From contig NZ_MTCM01000001.1 in the NCBI RefSeq assembly GCF_002000245.1, forward strand, positions 1,860,001-1,924,000: a stretch of 64,000 bases of DNA, written 5' to 3'. Both the position numbers and the translations under genes were made by a program. Under the pieces are notes generated by a model. It was not told the origin of the DNA and made no database searches. It was given only the letters and a program-made list of their open reading frames with translations. This document shows, one piece after another, positions 19,876 to 28,519 of this stretch; position 1 is the stretch's first letter, and each line of letters opens with the position of its first letter. Source of the DNA: Sphingobacterium sp. CZ-UAM (GTDB taxonomy: Bacteria > Bacteroidota > Bacteroidia > Sphingobacteriales > Sphingobacteriaceae).

Positions 19876-19934
19876 TCTTATAAGCGCCAATAGTCATGGA
19901 ATTCAACTGAAGGCTCTTTCTGAGCAATAGAAAT
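19876..19934. repeat. 59-bp dispersed repeat, copy A
   Basis: Matches copy B at 37193-37251 without gaps at 48 of 59 positions. Best conserved are TCTTATAAGC at the start and GGCTCTTTCTGA-n-CAATAGAAAT at the end (22 of 23 identical). It lies just beyond a bidirectional terminator, on the 3' side of the minus-strand gene ending at 19997. No coding potential seen. Confidence 0.7.
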
Positions 19935-19945
19935 AGATAATTCAC

Positions 19946-19980
19946 AAAAAAGCTCCCTTTATATTAAGGGAGCTTTTTTA
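19946..19980. terminator. Bidirectional terminator
   Basis: Hairpin AAGCTCCCTT / AAGGGAGCTT with A-rich and T-rich flanks on both sides, between efflux operon 1 (plus) and the small minus-strand gene ending at 19997. Confidence 0.9.
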
Positions 19981-19996
19981 TTAGGAGCCATGCTCA

Positions 19997-20263
19997 TTAA
20001 TAATCAATTGCAATAATAGACCTTAGTGGAATCAGTACACCACTCTTGATCTGGATATATCTATCGGTTAATGACCACACCGTGGTTTCGATACGCTTTG
20101 GTCCGGAATCTGTTTGAAAGGCTATTTCAGTCTTGGATTTAAATTCATTTCCCAAGCGAAGGGCCCCTTTTAATTTATCCATAAAACTTGCTGACTTATC
20201 TTCACTCGCAGGGATAAATTTAAATTGAGGAATTTCCTCTTTAGCTATTAGTTCTCCAACCAT
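19997..20263 (-). CDS. Small protein of unknown function
   Basis: 88 residues, no signal peptide or membrane helix. The C-terminal half alternates hydrophobic and polar residues (KTEIAFQTDSGPKRIETTVWSL, IQIKSGVLIPLRSIIAIDY) and looks like a small beta fold resembling an Sm/PilZ-like or DUF-type sheet, but I recognise no family. It has its own terminator. A 321-base region separates it from the divergent thioesterase gene. Confidence 0.65.
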   Translation of the reverse strand: MVGELIAKEEIPQFKFIPASEDKSASFMDKLKGALRLGNEFKSKTEIAFQTDSGPKRIETTVWSLTDRYIQIKSGVLIPLRSIIAIDY

Positions 20264-20532
20264 AATATTAGCATTTAATGTGTAAATTAATGTTTCGCGC
20301 TACACTAAATATAACGTGATATAACCAATCTTATTTTATTAAATAATGCCATTGGCTTATTTAAATCTACCTAATCCGATGATAATAATCAATTAAATAA
20401 CTGAAAACTATCATTTATTTTACAATAAAAAAACGATTGGCAGTTTTCGCCTTTTTTGTCTGGTTAGGTTCAAAAACTGTGCAACAGTTCATATGATCGG
20501 AATATCTTAAAATTATGTCATTTCATTTTGAA
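20264..20532. other. AT-rich intergenic region, no gene seen
   Basis: This spacer between two divergent genes holds no convincing open frame. It contains GTGTA (20289) and CTACAC (20309) too far apart to match the operator found elsewhere in the window, and otherwise AT-rich runs. The thioesterase promoter lies at its right end. Confidence 0.5.
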
Positions 20533-20567
20533 TTTGAGGCACAAATCAGTCATATTGCCTAATTTTG
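20533..20567 (+). promoter_or_regulatory. Promoter of the acyl-ACP thioesterase gene
   Basis: TTTG at 20533-20536 and TAATTTTG at 20560-20567, with 23 bases between, match the Bacteroidota primary-sigma consensus. The ATG follows at 20585, so the leader is short (about 12 bases). Confidence 0.7.
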
Positions 20568-20584
20568 CATAAAACTAAACACAG

Positions 20585-21310
20585 ATGGAAAAATCAGTCT
20601 TTGAGAAAAACTGGGAAATTTATTTCACGCAATGTTACTCTAATGGCCGTATCCGTTTCTCCGATTTGTCAAATATTCTTCAGCTTACCGCTGGGGAACA
20701 TGCCACTCAAGTTGGTTTCGGTTTTAAGGAAATGGCCAAACATAATCAGACCTGGGTACTCAGTAGAATGCGTATTGAAATCAATAGGCTGCCCAAATGG
20801 ATGGATATTGTTCAGGTAAAAACCTGGGTACAGGAACTTGAAGGGGCCCGTTCTACGCGTAATTTTGAAATTTCGGTCAATGGACAAGTCTATGTCACTG
20901 CCACGAGCTATTGGGCCGTCATCAATACGGTAAAAAGAAGTTCGGAAGATCTGGCTATTTCCACAGAGGATTTTACAACTTATCCTGACCGTCCCGCAAC
21001 ACAGCGACCGTTCTCAAAATTGAATATCTCCCAGCCTGTCAAAAATATAGATCAATATATTGTCAAGTTGTCCGACCTTGATATTGTCAATCATGCCAAT
21101 AACGTCAAATACGTGGATTGGTGTATGGATAGGCTTCCCATCGAACTTGTACTGACCAATCAGATCAAATCCTTGGAGATGAACTATCTCCGGGAACTAC
21201 GCCACAATGATACGGTAGACCTTAACGGCGATTCAACGGACAAGGGCTATTTTATGACTGTGACAAAACAGCAACGGATTCACTTTGCCCTGGAGGTGGA
21301 AACAAAATAA
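20585..21310 (+). CDS. Acyl-ACP thioesterase (FatA/FatB-like)
   Basis: 241 residues with two hotdog-fold halves. The first has FEKNWEIYFTQCYSNGRIRFSDL and the N-terminal helix region; the second carries the catalytic-type motif LSDLDIVNHANNVKYVDWCMD (Asn-His-x-Asn-x-x-Tyr arrangement of the FatA family). It should hydrolyse acyl-ACP and release free fatty acid, setting chain length. It is a single-gene unit with its own promoter and terminator. Confidence 0.88.
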   Translation: MEKSVFEKNWEIYFTQCYSNGRIRFSDLSNILQLTAGEHATQVGFGFKEMAKHNQTWVLSRMRIEINRLPKWMDIVQVKTWVQELEGARSTRNFEISVNGQVYVTATSYWAVINTVKRSSEDLAISTEDFTTYPDRPATQRPFSKLNISQPVKNIDQYIVKLSDLDIVNHANNVKYVDWCMDRLPIELVLTNQIKSLEMNYLRELRHNDTVDLNGDSTDKGYFMTVTKQQRIHFALEVETK

Positions 21311-21325
21311 AAATCGAAATAAGAC

Positions 21326-21353
21326 AAAAAAGGAGGCTTAAGCCTCCTTTTTT
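21326..21353. terminator. Bidirectional terminator, thioesterase gene and exported sugar operon
   Basis: Perfect palindrome AAAAAAGGAGGCTTAAGCC with its continuation, A run on the left and T run on the right. It can end both the plus gene (stop 21310) and the minus operon (stop 21375). Confidence 0.92.
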
Positions 21354-21374
21354 ATTTTGCGCAGAACATAGTTA

Positions 21375-22004
21375 CTATGCGAATGCTTTATCTCCTTTTT
21401 TGTAAGGGAAGTTTCCGTCATATTTTCCAGGGATTTTGACAAAACGCAAAGCTTTTGTACAACCCAATTCGGAGTTAAAGAAACCTGTCAACGTCAATTG
21501 TTTAAACATCGTGAACCAGTGCGGTGGATCAGTTTCTACGTAATTGTACAATTGATTTTGTTTTTCTTTATTTTTCTCGCGGATATCTTTTTGCTCCTCT
21601 TCCTGCTTTTTATTAAATTCGTTTGCTTCTTTATCCAAAGCTGCTGCTACCGCTGTACGATCTTCAGCAGAAAGTTCAAGGAAAGGTTTTCCTTTTACTT
21701 CTTTCGCTTTGGTATCCAAGCTTGCAAAACCTGTTAAAAATGCTTTCTGTTGCTTCTCCGTGTAACAGTCACGGACCATTACTGGAATAAAGCTTCCTAC
21801 ACCAGCTTCTTTCGCACCCGGAGTTGCAGTTTTAGGTAAAATAGCTTCCGCTAAATCGCCCAACAAATCGGTTGTTTTTGCCTCAAATAAAGCCGCTACA
21901 TCCTTTGTGGCCGAGCGTGTACAGCCTTCCAGAAATAAATTGGCGCCGATAACGGTACCTCCTAAAATCAAGGCAACCCGTTGTAATGCTTCTCTTCTAT
22001 TCAT
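21375..22004 (-). CDS. Gluconate 2-dehydrogenase subunit 3 family protein (GMC small subunit)
   Basis: 209 residues. The N-terminus is Tat-like (MNRREALQRVALILGGTVIG) and runs into FLEGCTRSA, which could also be lipidated. The rest fits the subunit 3 family (LLGDLAEAILPKTATPGAKEAGV, FIPVMVRDCYTEKQQKAFLTGF, ELGCTKALRFVKIPG). Such small subunits help export or anchor a flavin GMC dehydrogenase, which is encoded two genes upstream. A Lys/Glu-rich helix (about residues 115-150) is inserted in the middle. Last gene of the eight-gene operon. Confidence 0.88.
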   Translation of the reverse strand: MNRREALQRVALILGGTVIGANLFLEGCTRSATKDVAALFEAKTTDLLGDLAEAILPKTATPGAKEAGVGSFIPVMVRDCYTEKQQKAFLTGFASLDTKAKEVKGKPFLELSAEDRTAVAAALDKEANEFNKKQEEEQKDIREKNKEKQNQLYNYVETDPPHWFTMFKQLTLTGFFNSELGCTKALRFVKIPGKYDGNFPYKKGDKAFA

Positions 22005-22023
22005 ACTACTAAATATCTTAATT

Positions 22024-23466
22024 TTAGAAATTATATTTCATTTCCCAACCCTGTCTGTAATTACGTTTGACATATTGATTCACATGATCAAAATTCGTCA
22101 CACGCATATTGTCATTATCCCATAACAATTTGAGGTTACGTCCCGGATATTTTCCGTCAATACGTAAATCAGCACCTCTGATTGCCAGGTTGGCCATCAA
22201 TAAAGCTTCTGTCAAAGGACCTGCAATCTCAAACGGTGAGCTCACCTCTTTCTTGCCGTAACCCGCTTGACAAGCCTCTACCCACTGCGCATAGTGACCA
22301 GCTTCTTGTCCCGGTACGCGTGCATATTTCTGCGCTACCTGATCTTTTCTTGATGTTGGCAACAGACGTGCATTCTGACCGTAAGTGTCCGCAAGGATCT
22401 TACCTTTGGTACCTACGAGTAAAATACCGTTACCACCATCACCAAAGATTTCATTTGGACCCAATTCATCTGGACGTGCTGGTTGAATACCACCGTCCAT
22501 CCAATGTAATGTTACCGGGCCATTTGTACGTGGAGTTTTAGGGAAAGTCAATGTCGCGTGACTTGACGGCGGACAGCTTTCTGGGAAATAACCACGTTTG
22601 AATTCATCCACATAAACAGAACCTACTGTTGCCTGCACATCCTGTACATAGGTCAGGCCTAAGGTGCTGAAAGGAACTTCCAACAAGTGACAGCCCATAT
22701 CACCCAGTGCACCGGTACCATAATCCCACCAGCCGCGCCAGTTGAAAGGCACCAATTTATCCACATACTCTTTGTATGGCGCGGTACCTAACCAAAGGTC
22801 CCAATCCAATTCTTTCGGAATTTCGGCTTTGCCAGTCGGCCATGCAATACCTGAAGGCCATACCGGACGGTCAGTCCAACAGTATACCGTATGTACATCA
22901 CCGATTAAACCGGCTTCGTACCATTCACGGACAAAACGTGGTCCATCATTAGATGCACCCTGATTTCCCATTTGGGTAACTACTTTATATTTCTTGGCCG
23001 CATGCGTCAGCGCTCTCGCTTCCCAGACATCATGAGTCAAAGGTTTCTGCACATAGACGTGCTTACCCAATTGCATCGCTGCCAAGGCCTGAATCGCATG
23101 TTGATGATCCGGAGTAGAAACAGAAACAGCTTCAATGCGTTTATGCTCTTTGTCCAACATCTCACGGTAATCTTTATAATATTTCGCTTTTGGGTAACGT
23201 TTCAATGCACCTGCTGCACGACGATCATCCACATCACATAAAAACGCTAAATCCGCTTTACCTGAATCATGAAAGGAGTTAATGTCGCTGAATCCTTTAC
23301 CACCTACACCAATACCAGCTATTTGTAACTTATCACTAGGAGCGATGAAACCATTTCCCCCTAATACATGACGAGGAACGATCATAAAGGCTGCTGCAGC
23401 GGTTGCCGCAGTCTTTATAAAATCTCTTCTACTCGACTTATTTGAGTTATTTTCCATTATTATCAA
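22024..23466 (-). CDS. Exported Gfo/Idh/MocA-family oxidoreductase (second copy)
   Basis: 480 residues. A Tat signal (SRRDFIKTAATAAAAFMIVP) precedes a Rossmann domain (LQIAGIGVGGKGFSDINSF) and the family C-terminal domain; the active-site region includes VYVQKPLTHDVWEARAL with the conserved EKP-type lysine (here QKP). Exported members hold their NAD(P) tightly, as in glucose-fructose oxidoreductase, so it probably works in the periplasm on a sugar or glycoside. It lies 10 bases after the GMC gene. The Glu of the usual EKP is replaced by Gln. Confidence 0.9.
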   Translation of the reverse strand: MIIMENNSNKSSRRDFIKTAATAAAAFMIVPRHVLGGNGFIAPSDKLQIAGIGVGGKGFSDINSFHDSGKADLAFLCDVDDRRAAGALKRYPKAKYYKDYREMLDKEHKRIEAVSVSTPDHQHAIQALAAMQLGKHVYVQKPLTHDVWEARALTHAAKKYKVVTQMGNQGASNDGPRFVREWYEAGLIGDVHTVYCWTDRPVWPSGIAWPTGKAEIPKELDWDLWLGTAPYKEYVDKLVPFNWRGWWDYGTGALGDMGCHLLEVPFSTLGLTYVQDVQATVGSVYVDEFKRGYFPESCPPSSHATLTFPKTPRTNGPVTLHWMDGGIQPARPDELGPNEIFGDGGNGILLVGTKGKILADTYGQNARLLPTSRKDQVAQKYARVPGQEAGHYAQWVEACQAGYGKKEVSSPFEIAGPLTEALLMANLAIRGADLRIDGKYPGRNLKLLWDNDNMRVTNFDHVNQYVKRNYRQGWEMKYNF

Positions 23467-23476
23467 TCTTTAGCTA

Positions 23477-25162
23477 TTAGATATTACCTTTTTTCAATTC
23501 ACTAACCGCAAAATCGACCGCACGTGCAGTAAGTGCCATATAAGTAAGTGAAGGGTTAACACAACCAGCAGAAGTCATACAGGCACCGTCTGTCACAAAT
23601 ACATTCAGTGCATCCCAAACCTGATTATTGCCATTCAATACTGAAGTCTTTGGATCACGCCCCATACGCGCTGTTCCCATCTCATGGATACCCTGACCAA
23701 GACCATATACATTATCATAGGTATAAGTGTCTTTAACACCAATGCTATCCAGCATTTCCTTCATTTCATTTTGCATGTCAGCACGCATCTTCAATTCATT
23801 ATCCTTGATTTCCGCATCAAATGATAATACAGGCAGTCCCCATTTATCTTTTTTGCTCTTATCAAGCGTAATTTTATTTTCATGGTACGGCAAAGTCTCT
23901 CCGAAGGCTGTAAAGCCCACAGTCCAGTCGCCAGCTTCACAGATGGCATCTTTCCATGCGCCACCGACTTCCATCTCCGCAACAGCACCCGACCAACGGC
24001 CTCTACCTGCAGCTCCTTGATAACCAAATCCACGAACATAGTCACGTTTTTTTGTATCCCCATCAACGTTTACAAAACGTGGTACATACAGCCCCGTTGG
24101 ACGACGGCCAAAGACATAGCTATCCAGGTAGCCATCCACCTTACCACCGGCACCACAACGGAAATGGTGATCCATTAAATTGTGTCCAAGTTCACCGCTG
24201 CTACTTCCCAGACCACCTTCCCATACATCCGTAGCAGAGTTCATCAATACCCACGTTGAGTTTAGGGCCGATGCACACACAAAAATCACCTTCGCAAAGA
24301 ATTCGTATGTTTTATTTGTTTCAGCATCGACAATTTCAACACCTTTCGCCTTTTTTGTGTTTTTATCGTAGATAATCTTTGTGACGATGGAAAACGGACG
24401 CAGTGTTAAATTATTTGTTTTCTTTGCTGCTGGTAACGTCGCGGATTGCGTACTGAAATAAGCTCCAAAGTTACAACCCAACCAACATTGATTTTGGTAT
24501 TGACAGTTGACACGGCCCTCATGTGGCACCGTGATATTTGCTGTCCGGCCCATAATGAAATGACGCTGGCCACCATATTGTTTTTTCAATCGTTCAGCAA
24601 GATCCTTCTCCACAATATTCATTGGCATTGGTGGCATATAATCACCGTCCGGAAGCGAAGGAACACCGTCTCTATTTCCAGAGATACCAGCAAACTTTTC
24701 CGCATAGCTATACCATGGTGCGATATCTTTATAACGGATCGGCCAATCTACTCCATGACCGTCTTTCAAGTTAGCCTCGAAATCCAGGTCACCTAGGCGA
24801 TAAGATTGTCTGCCCCACATTAATGATCTACCGCCCACATGATATCCACGGTACCAGTCAAAACGTTTTACCTCTGTATAAGGACTATCCTTCTCATTCA
24901 CCCAAAAATCAAGATTCTTTTCATTCAATGGATAATCTCTGCGCAATACGGGATAGTCCTCAATCATCTGTTGGGTACGACCACCAGCATGAGGCCATTC
25001 CCATGGCATTTTGTTTGGCGCAGTATAATCCTTAATGTGTTCGATATTACGACCACGCTCTAGCATAATTGTTTTCAGTCCTTTTTCTGTCAATTCTTTC
25101 GCAGCCCATCCACCACTTATCCCAGAACCGATTACAATCGCGTCATAAGTATTTGTTGCCAT
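23477..25162 (-). CDS. GMC-family flavin oxidoreductase (sugar/glycoside dehydrogenase large subunit)
   Basis: 561 residues. FAD-binding motif VIGSGISGGWAAKELTEKG at residues 11-28, a GMC signature region (GGRSLMWGRQSYRL), and the C-terminal catalytic His in QGIHEMGTARMGRD with an Asn partner in CVNPSLTYMALT. With the subunit 3 protein two genes on, this matches the large subunit of gluconate dehydrogenases and glucoside 3-dehydrogenases. No signal peptide is visible, as expected if it is carried out by its small subunit. The electron acceptor (a cytochrome c) is not encoded here. Confidence 0.9.
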   Translation of the reverse strand: MATNTYDAIVIGSGISGGWAAKELTEKGLKTIMLERGRNIEHIKDYTAPNKMPWEWPHAGGRTQQMIEDYPVLRRDYPLNEKNLDFWVNEKDSPYTEVKRFDWYRGYHVGGRSLMWGRQSYRLGDLDFEANLKDGHGVDWPIRYKDIAPWYSYAEKFAGISGNRDGVPSLPDGDYMPPMPMNIVEKDLAERLKKQYGGQRHFIMGRTANITVPHEGRVNCQYQNQCWLGCNFGAYFSTQSATLPAAKKTNNLTLRPFSIVTKIIYDKNTKKAKGVEIVDAETNKTYEFFAKVIFVCASALNSTWVLMNSATDVWEGGLGSSSGELGHNLMDHHFRCGAGGKVDGYLDSYVFGRRPTGLYVPRFVNVDGDTKKRDYVRGFGYQGAAGRGRWSGAVAEMEVGGAWKDAICEAGDWTVGFTAFGETLPYHENKITLDKSKKDKWGLPVLSFDAEIKDNELKMRADMQNEMKEMLDSIGVKDTYTYDNVYGLGQGIHEMGTARMGRDPKTSVLNGNNQVWDALNVFVTDGACMTSAGCVNPSLTYMALTARAVDFAVSELKKGNI

Positions 25163-25205
25163 CTCTCTTCTAATTATTTGTTTTTAAATAGTTATTTTTT
25201 TCTGT

Positions 25206-26453
25206 TTAGTGTGCTGCACCAGTATTATCCACTTTCTCGTCTTTAAAAAGAGCTAAAAAGATAAAAAATACCACTGCGGCAATAATTGCTGGAACGACCC
25301 AGGTATGATTCCAAAATCCGGCTAAATCTGTTGCCTTTAAATCTTTATATTTGTCACCTACGTAACTTGCTACCCAGAAGCCGATCAATTGACCGACACC
25401 GTATGTTGCCAATGTAATCAAGCCTTGTGCGGCAGATTTGTATTTAATACCCGCCTTACTGTCTGTATAGATCTGTCCCGAAACAAAGAAAAAGTCATAA
25501 CAGATCCCGTGTAAAGCGATACCGATCAACAGCATGAAGGAAAGCTCACCGGCATTACCATAGGCAAACAACAGGTAACGGATTACCCAAGCCAGCATAC
25601 CCACCAAGATTGTTTTCTTAAAGCCAAATTTTGTAAAGAAAATTGGCAGTGCTAATAAGAACAAAACCTCTGAGGCTTGTCCAATTGTCATTTTACCGGT
25701 TGGATTTTCTAAACCGATTTCCGTAAGGAACAGGTTCGCATTGGAATAATAAAACGCCAAAGGAATACAGATCAATACCGAGGAAATGAAAAAGATCAAG
25801 AAGTTTTTGTCTTTCAACAATTTGATCGCATCCAGACCAATAATTGATGCAAAGGAAGGTTTTTCACCTTCATCCAATTTAACCGGCGGTGTTTTTGGCA
25901 ACGCGAAGGAGAATATACCCAATACCAAAGAAGCTACACCTGACATCAGGAATGTATTCTTCAGGGCACCATCAGATGCCGCGGCATCCCATTTGAAGAT
26001 ATAACTAATCGCCAAACCAGCGACAATCCAACCAATTGTTCCCCAGATCCGTATCGCTGAGAATTGTTTTTCTGGATTTGTTAATTGACGAAATGAAACC
26101 GAGCTTGCCAAAGCCAAGGTTGGCATATACAGTATCATATAAGCCAATACATAAGGATAAAAAGTAGACATATTGGCCGCACCATACATCTGGTACATTA
26201 ATACGGCACCGACCAAATGCAAAACACCCAAAATACGTTCGGCATTAAAATAACGATCGGCAATCATTCCTACGATAAAAGGTGCGATGATCGCGCCCAA
26301 TGACTGCGTCGAAAATACATTAGCCATCTCAAAATCCGTTGCTTGCAGATTCTTGCTCAAAAAAGTGCCTAATGTGACAAACCATCCCCCCCAAATAAAA
26401 AATTCAAGGAACATCATGAAGGATAGTTTAAATTTTATTGTTGATGAAATCAT
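25206..26453 (-). CDS. MFS transporter, nucleoside/sugar:H+ symporter family
   Basis: 415 residues with about twelve transmembrane helices, starting FKLSFMMFLEFFIWGGWFVTLGTFL, the start typical of the nucleoside-H+ symporter group widespread in Bacteroidota. Also RYFNAERILGVLHLVGAVL and RIWGTIGWIVAGLAISYIF. It sits in the middle of an operon of exported oxidoreductases and an isomerase, so uptake of an oxidised sugar or small glycoside into the cytoplasm is more likely than nucleoside transport. That substrate is inference. Confidence 0.88.
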   Translation of the reverse strand: MISSTIKFKLSFMMFLEFFIWGGWFVTLGTFLSKNLQATDFEMANVFSTQSLGAIIAPFIVGMIADRYFNAERILGVLHLVGAVLMYQMYGAANMSTFYPYVLAYMILYMPTLALASSVSFRQLTNPEKQFSAIRIWGTIGWIVAGLAISYIFKWDAAASDGALKNTFLMSGVASLVLGIFSFALPKTPPVKLDEGEKPSFASIIGLDAIKLLKDKNFLIFFISSVLICIPLAFYYSNANLFLTEIGLENPTGKMTIGQASEVLFLLALPIFFTKFGFKKTILVGMLAWVIRYLLFAYGNAGELSFMLLIGIALHGICYDFFFVSGQIYTDSKAGIKYKSAAQGLITLATYGVGQLIGFWVASYVGDKYKDLKATDLAGFWNHTWVVPAIIAAVVFFIFLALFKDEKVDNTGAAH

Positions 26454-26544
26454 AAATAAATGGTGTTTTACAATACTACTAATTGGTTTTACCAGCTCAA
26501 TTTAAGAAATTAAATCTAATTGTCAATAGTACACTATTAAAATA

Positions 26545-27468
26545 TTACAAAAAGCTATCGACCTCCCGGTAAGCAGCCACCAATCTGTCTTCGCCCTCTT
26601 TTCCGGGCTTAGAATTACCGTGTTCCATTCCCATTATTCCCTTATATCCCTTACTATGAATATGTTTGAATACGTTTTTATAATTGATTTCGCCGGTAGT
26701 CGGTTCTTTACGTCCCGGATTATCCCCAATTTGAATGTAAGCGATTTCATCCCAGCAACGGTTCATATTGGCAATCAAATCGCCCTCGGTGCGTTGCATA
26801 TGGTAGATATCGTACAGGATCTTACAGGAAGGACTATTGACAGCCTTACACATGGCATAGGTTTCATGCGTTTGCTGCAAAAATAATTCAGGCGTATCAC
26901 TTAATGTCTCCAGCACCATGACCAAACCATGTGGTTCGAAGATCTCCGCTCCTCTACGCATTGCCTCAAGGATATTGCTGAATTGATTTCCCCAGGGCAA
27001 TCTCCGCTCATAGAATCCGGGAACCACCGTAAGCCATTTTGCATTGCATCGTTTGGCCGCTTCCACGGACTTATGACAGGTCTCGACAAATTTATCCAAG
27101 AATTCCTTTTTACCTGTTGCCAGGGAAGGCATCCAGTTTTGTCCACCATCGACTACAAATACCCCCATGGTCATGCCCAATTTGGCCAATAGCTCCCCTA
27201 CTTTCTTTTGCTCATCCAATGTACGACCCAAGTAACCATTATCTTCAATTCCCCGAAAACCTAAATCATACATATAACGGATTTCATCCAGGAAGTTGTC
27301 CCCTGCATGATTCTTGAACATCCCCTGATGTGGTGCATAATTTAGATTGAATGTCTTTCCTTTATCCTTCATATGGGTTGCATTTTGATTTGTTGAAGCA
27401 AACGTATGCCCGGATAATCCGGCTCCGGCGACCAAAAGGCCACTTTTAATAAAATCAGATCTTTTCAT
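26545..27468 (-). CDS. Exported TIM-barrel sugar isomerase/epimerase (AP endonuclease 2 family)
   Basis: 307 residues. N-terminal Tat-like signal MKRSDFIKSGLLVAGAGLSGHTFAS, then a xylose-isomerase-like TIM barrel: FRGIEDNGYLG, GVFVVDGGQNW, WLTVVPGFYERRLPWG, LVMVLETLSDTPEL with a likely metal-binding Glu, ILYDIYHMQRTEG, IQIGDNPGRKEPTTGEINY and GIMGMEHGNSKPG. This resembles hydroxypyruvate isomerase-type enzymes. Between ApbE and the permease in the operon, it probably reworks a keto-sugar product of the dehydrogenases. Confidence 0.88.
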   Translation of the reverse strand: MKRSDFIKSGLLVAGAGLSGHTFASTNQNATHMKDKGKTFNLNYAPHQGMFKNHAGDNFLDEIRYMYDLGFRGIEDNGYLGRTLDEQKKVGELLAKLGMTMGVFVVDGGQNWMPSLATGKKEFLDKFVETCHKSVEAAKRCNAKWLTVVPGFYERRLPWGNQFSNILEAMRRGAEIFEPHGLVMVLETLSDTPELFLQQTHETYAMCKAVNSPSCKILYDIYHMQRTEGDLIANMNRCWDEIAYIQIGDNPGRKEPTTGEINYKNVFKHIHSKGYKGIMGMEHGNSKPGKEGEDRLVAAYREVDSFL

Positions 27469-27483
27469 TTTGTTTATAGTTGA

Positions 27484-28509
27484 TTAATTTTTAAATAATT
27501 TACCAAATCCATCTGAATAAATCGTCTGAATGGTCTGGTTTTTATTTTTATAAATAACAAAAACTTCCACGCCCTTTAATTTTTTGGCCTTCGCAAGGAT
27601 TTCTGTGGGCTCCATCCCCATAAAATAGTTGTCCAAAGCATCTGCATCCATGGCGGTCCGCGTGTATACGCTAACACTTAATACACTAGTTGTATAAGGA
27701 AATCCGGTCACGGGATTGATGTGGTGCCCCAGCTTTTTGTCCTTGTATTTAATAAATTTTTCAAAACTGCCAGCAGTGGTTAATGCACCGCTATGGAGTT
27801 GGACAACCGCTGTCATGATCTCCTCCTGACCGCTTTGATCTGGCTGGACAATACCGATGGAAAAACCCTTTTGTCCCGGCGGAGTTCCCGAAGCTCTGAT
27901 CTCACCCCCCACTTCTACCATATAATTGGAAATTCCCTTGTGTTCGAGGTAATCGGCCAGTACATCGACAGTATACCCTTGCGCAATACCGTTGACATCA
28001 ATCTTAACACCCGGCTTTTCCTTTAACAGTTGCCTGCGATTGACCTTGAGATGCTGCATGCCGACCAATTGCTTTGCCTGATAGACTGTTGCCGAGTCCG
28101 GCACAATCTGGCTTTTTTTAACACCAAAGCCCCAAAGGTTGACCAGTGGGGCAATGGTAATATCGAATTGGCCTTTGGATAGTTTATTGTATCGGAATGA
28201 AGCTGCAATCACATGAGCCATATGCTCATCCATATCGATCCGCATCACACTGTCCTGATTGAACAGGGAAATTTTTGAACCCTTGCGATAAACCGACATC
28301 GATAGATCAATGACCTTTAAGATGCTATCAATCTCCGACCGCTTGACAAGACTATCTGCCGCGAAATAAGTAATGTGAAACTGCGTGCCTTGTGCTGGGC
28401 CCTCCAGACGAATCTTGCTTAACTCTTTTAAACCCGGTTGCGCCTGTAAACCAAGCAGCCCAATAATAAAAAAGAATAGACAGCAGAACACTCTTTTAAG
28501 CCCCATCAC
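27484..28509 (-). CDS. FAD:protein FMN transferase (ApbE family)
   Basis: 341 residues. Signal peptide MMGLKRVFCCLFFFIIGLLGLQA, then the ApbE domain: GTQFHITYFA, a magnesium and FAD site in KIDVNGIAQGYTVDVLADYL, VEVGGEIRASG, HHINPVTGFPYT and DADALDNYFMGM. ApbE attaches FMN covalently to a Ser/Thr of exported flavoproteins. No protein with a clear flavinylation motif ([DN]GxT[SG]AT type) is visible among its operon neighbours, so its client is unknown. Confidence 0.92.
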   Translation of the reverse strand: MMGLKRVFCCLFFFIIGLLGLQAQPGLKELSKIRLEGPAQGTQFHITYFAADSLVKRSEIDSILKVIDLSMSVYRKGSKISLFNQDSVMRIDMDEHMAHVIAASFRYNKLSKGQFDITIAPLVNLWGFGVKKSQIVPDSATVYQAKQLVGMQHLKVNRRQLLKEKPGVKIDVNGIAQGYTVDVLADYLEHKGISNYMVEVGGEIRASGTPPGQKGFSIGIVQPDQSGQEEIMTAVVQLHSGALTTAGSFEKFIKYKDKKLGHHINPVTGFPYTTSVLSVSVYTRTAMDADALDNYFMGMEPTEILAKAKKLKGVEVFVIYKNKNQTIQTIYSDGFGKLFKN

Positions 28510-28519
28510 TGCACAGCTA

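Noticed and set aside
19876..19934. Insertion-sequence end (ISL3-like GGCTCTTT)
   Set aside because: No transposase, no paired terminal repeat and no target duplication can be seen near either copy; only recorded as a repeat.
20289..20314. Third copy of the GTGTA / TACAC operator
   Set aside because: The half-sites are 16 bases apart instead of 5, so it does not match the two sites at 30868 and 54313.
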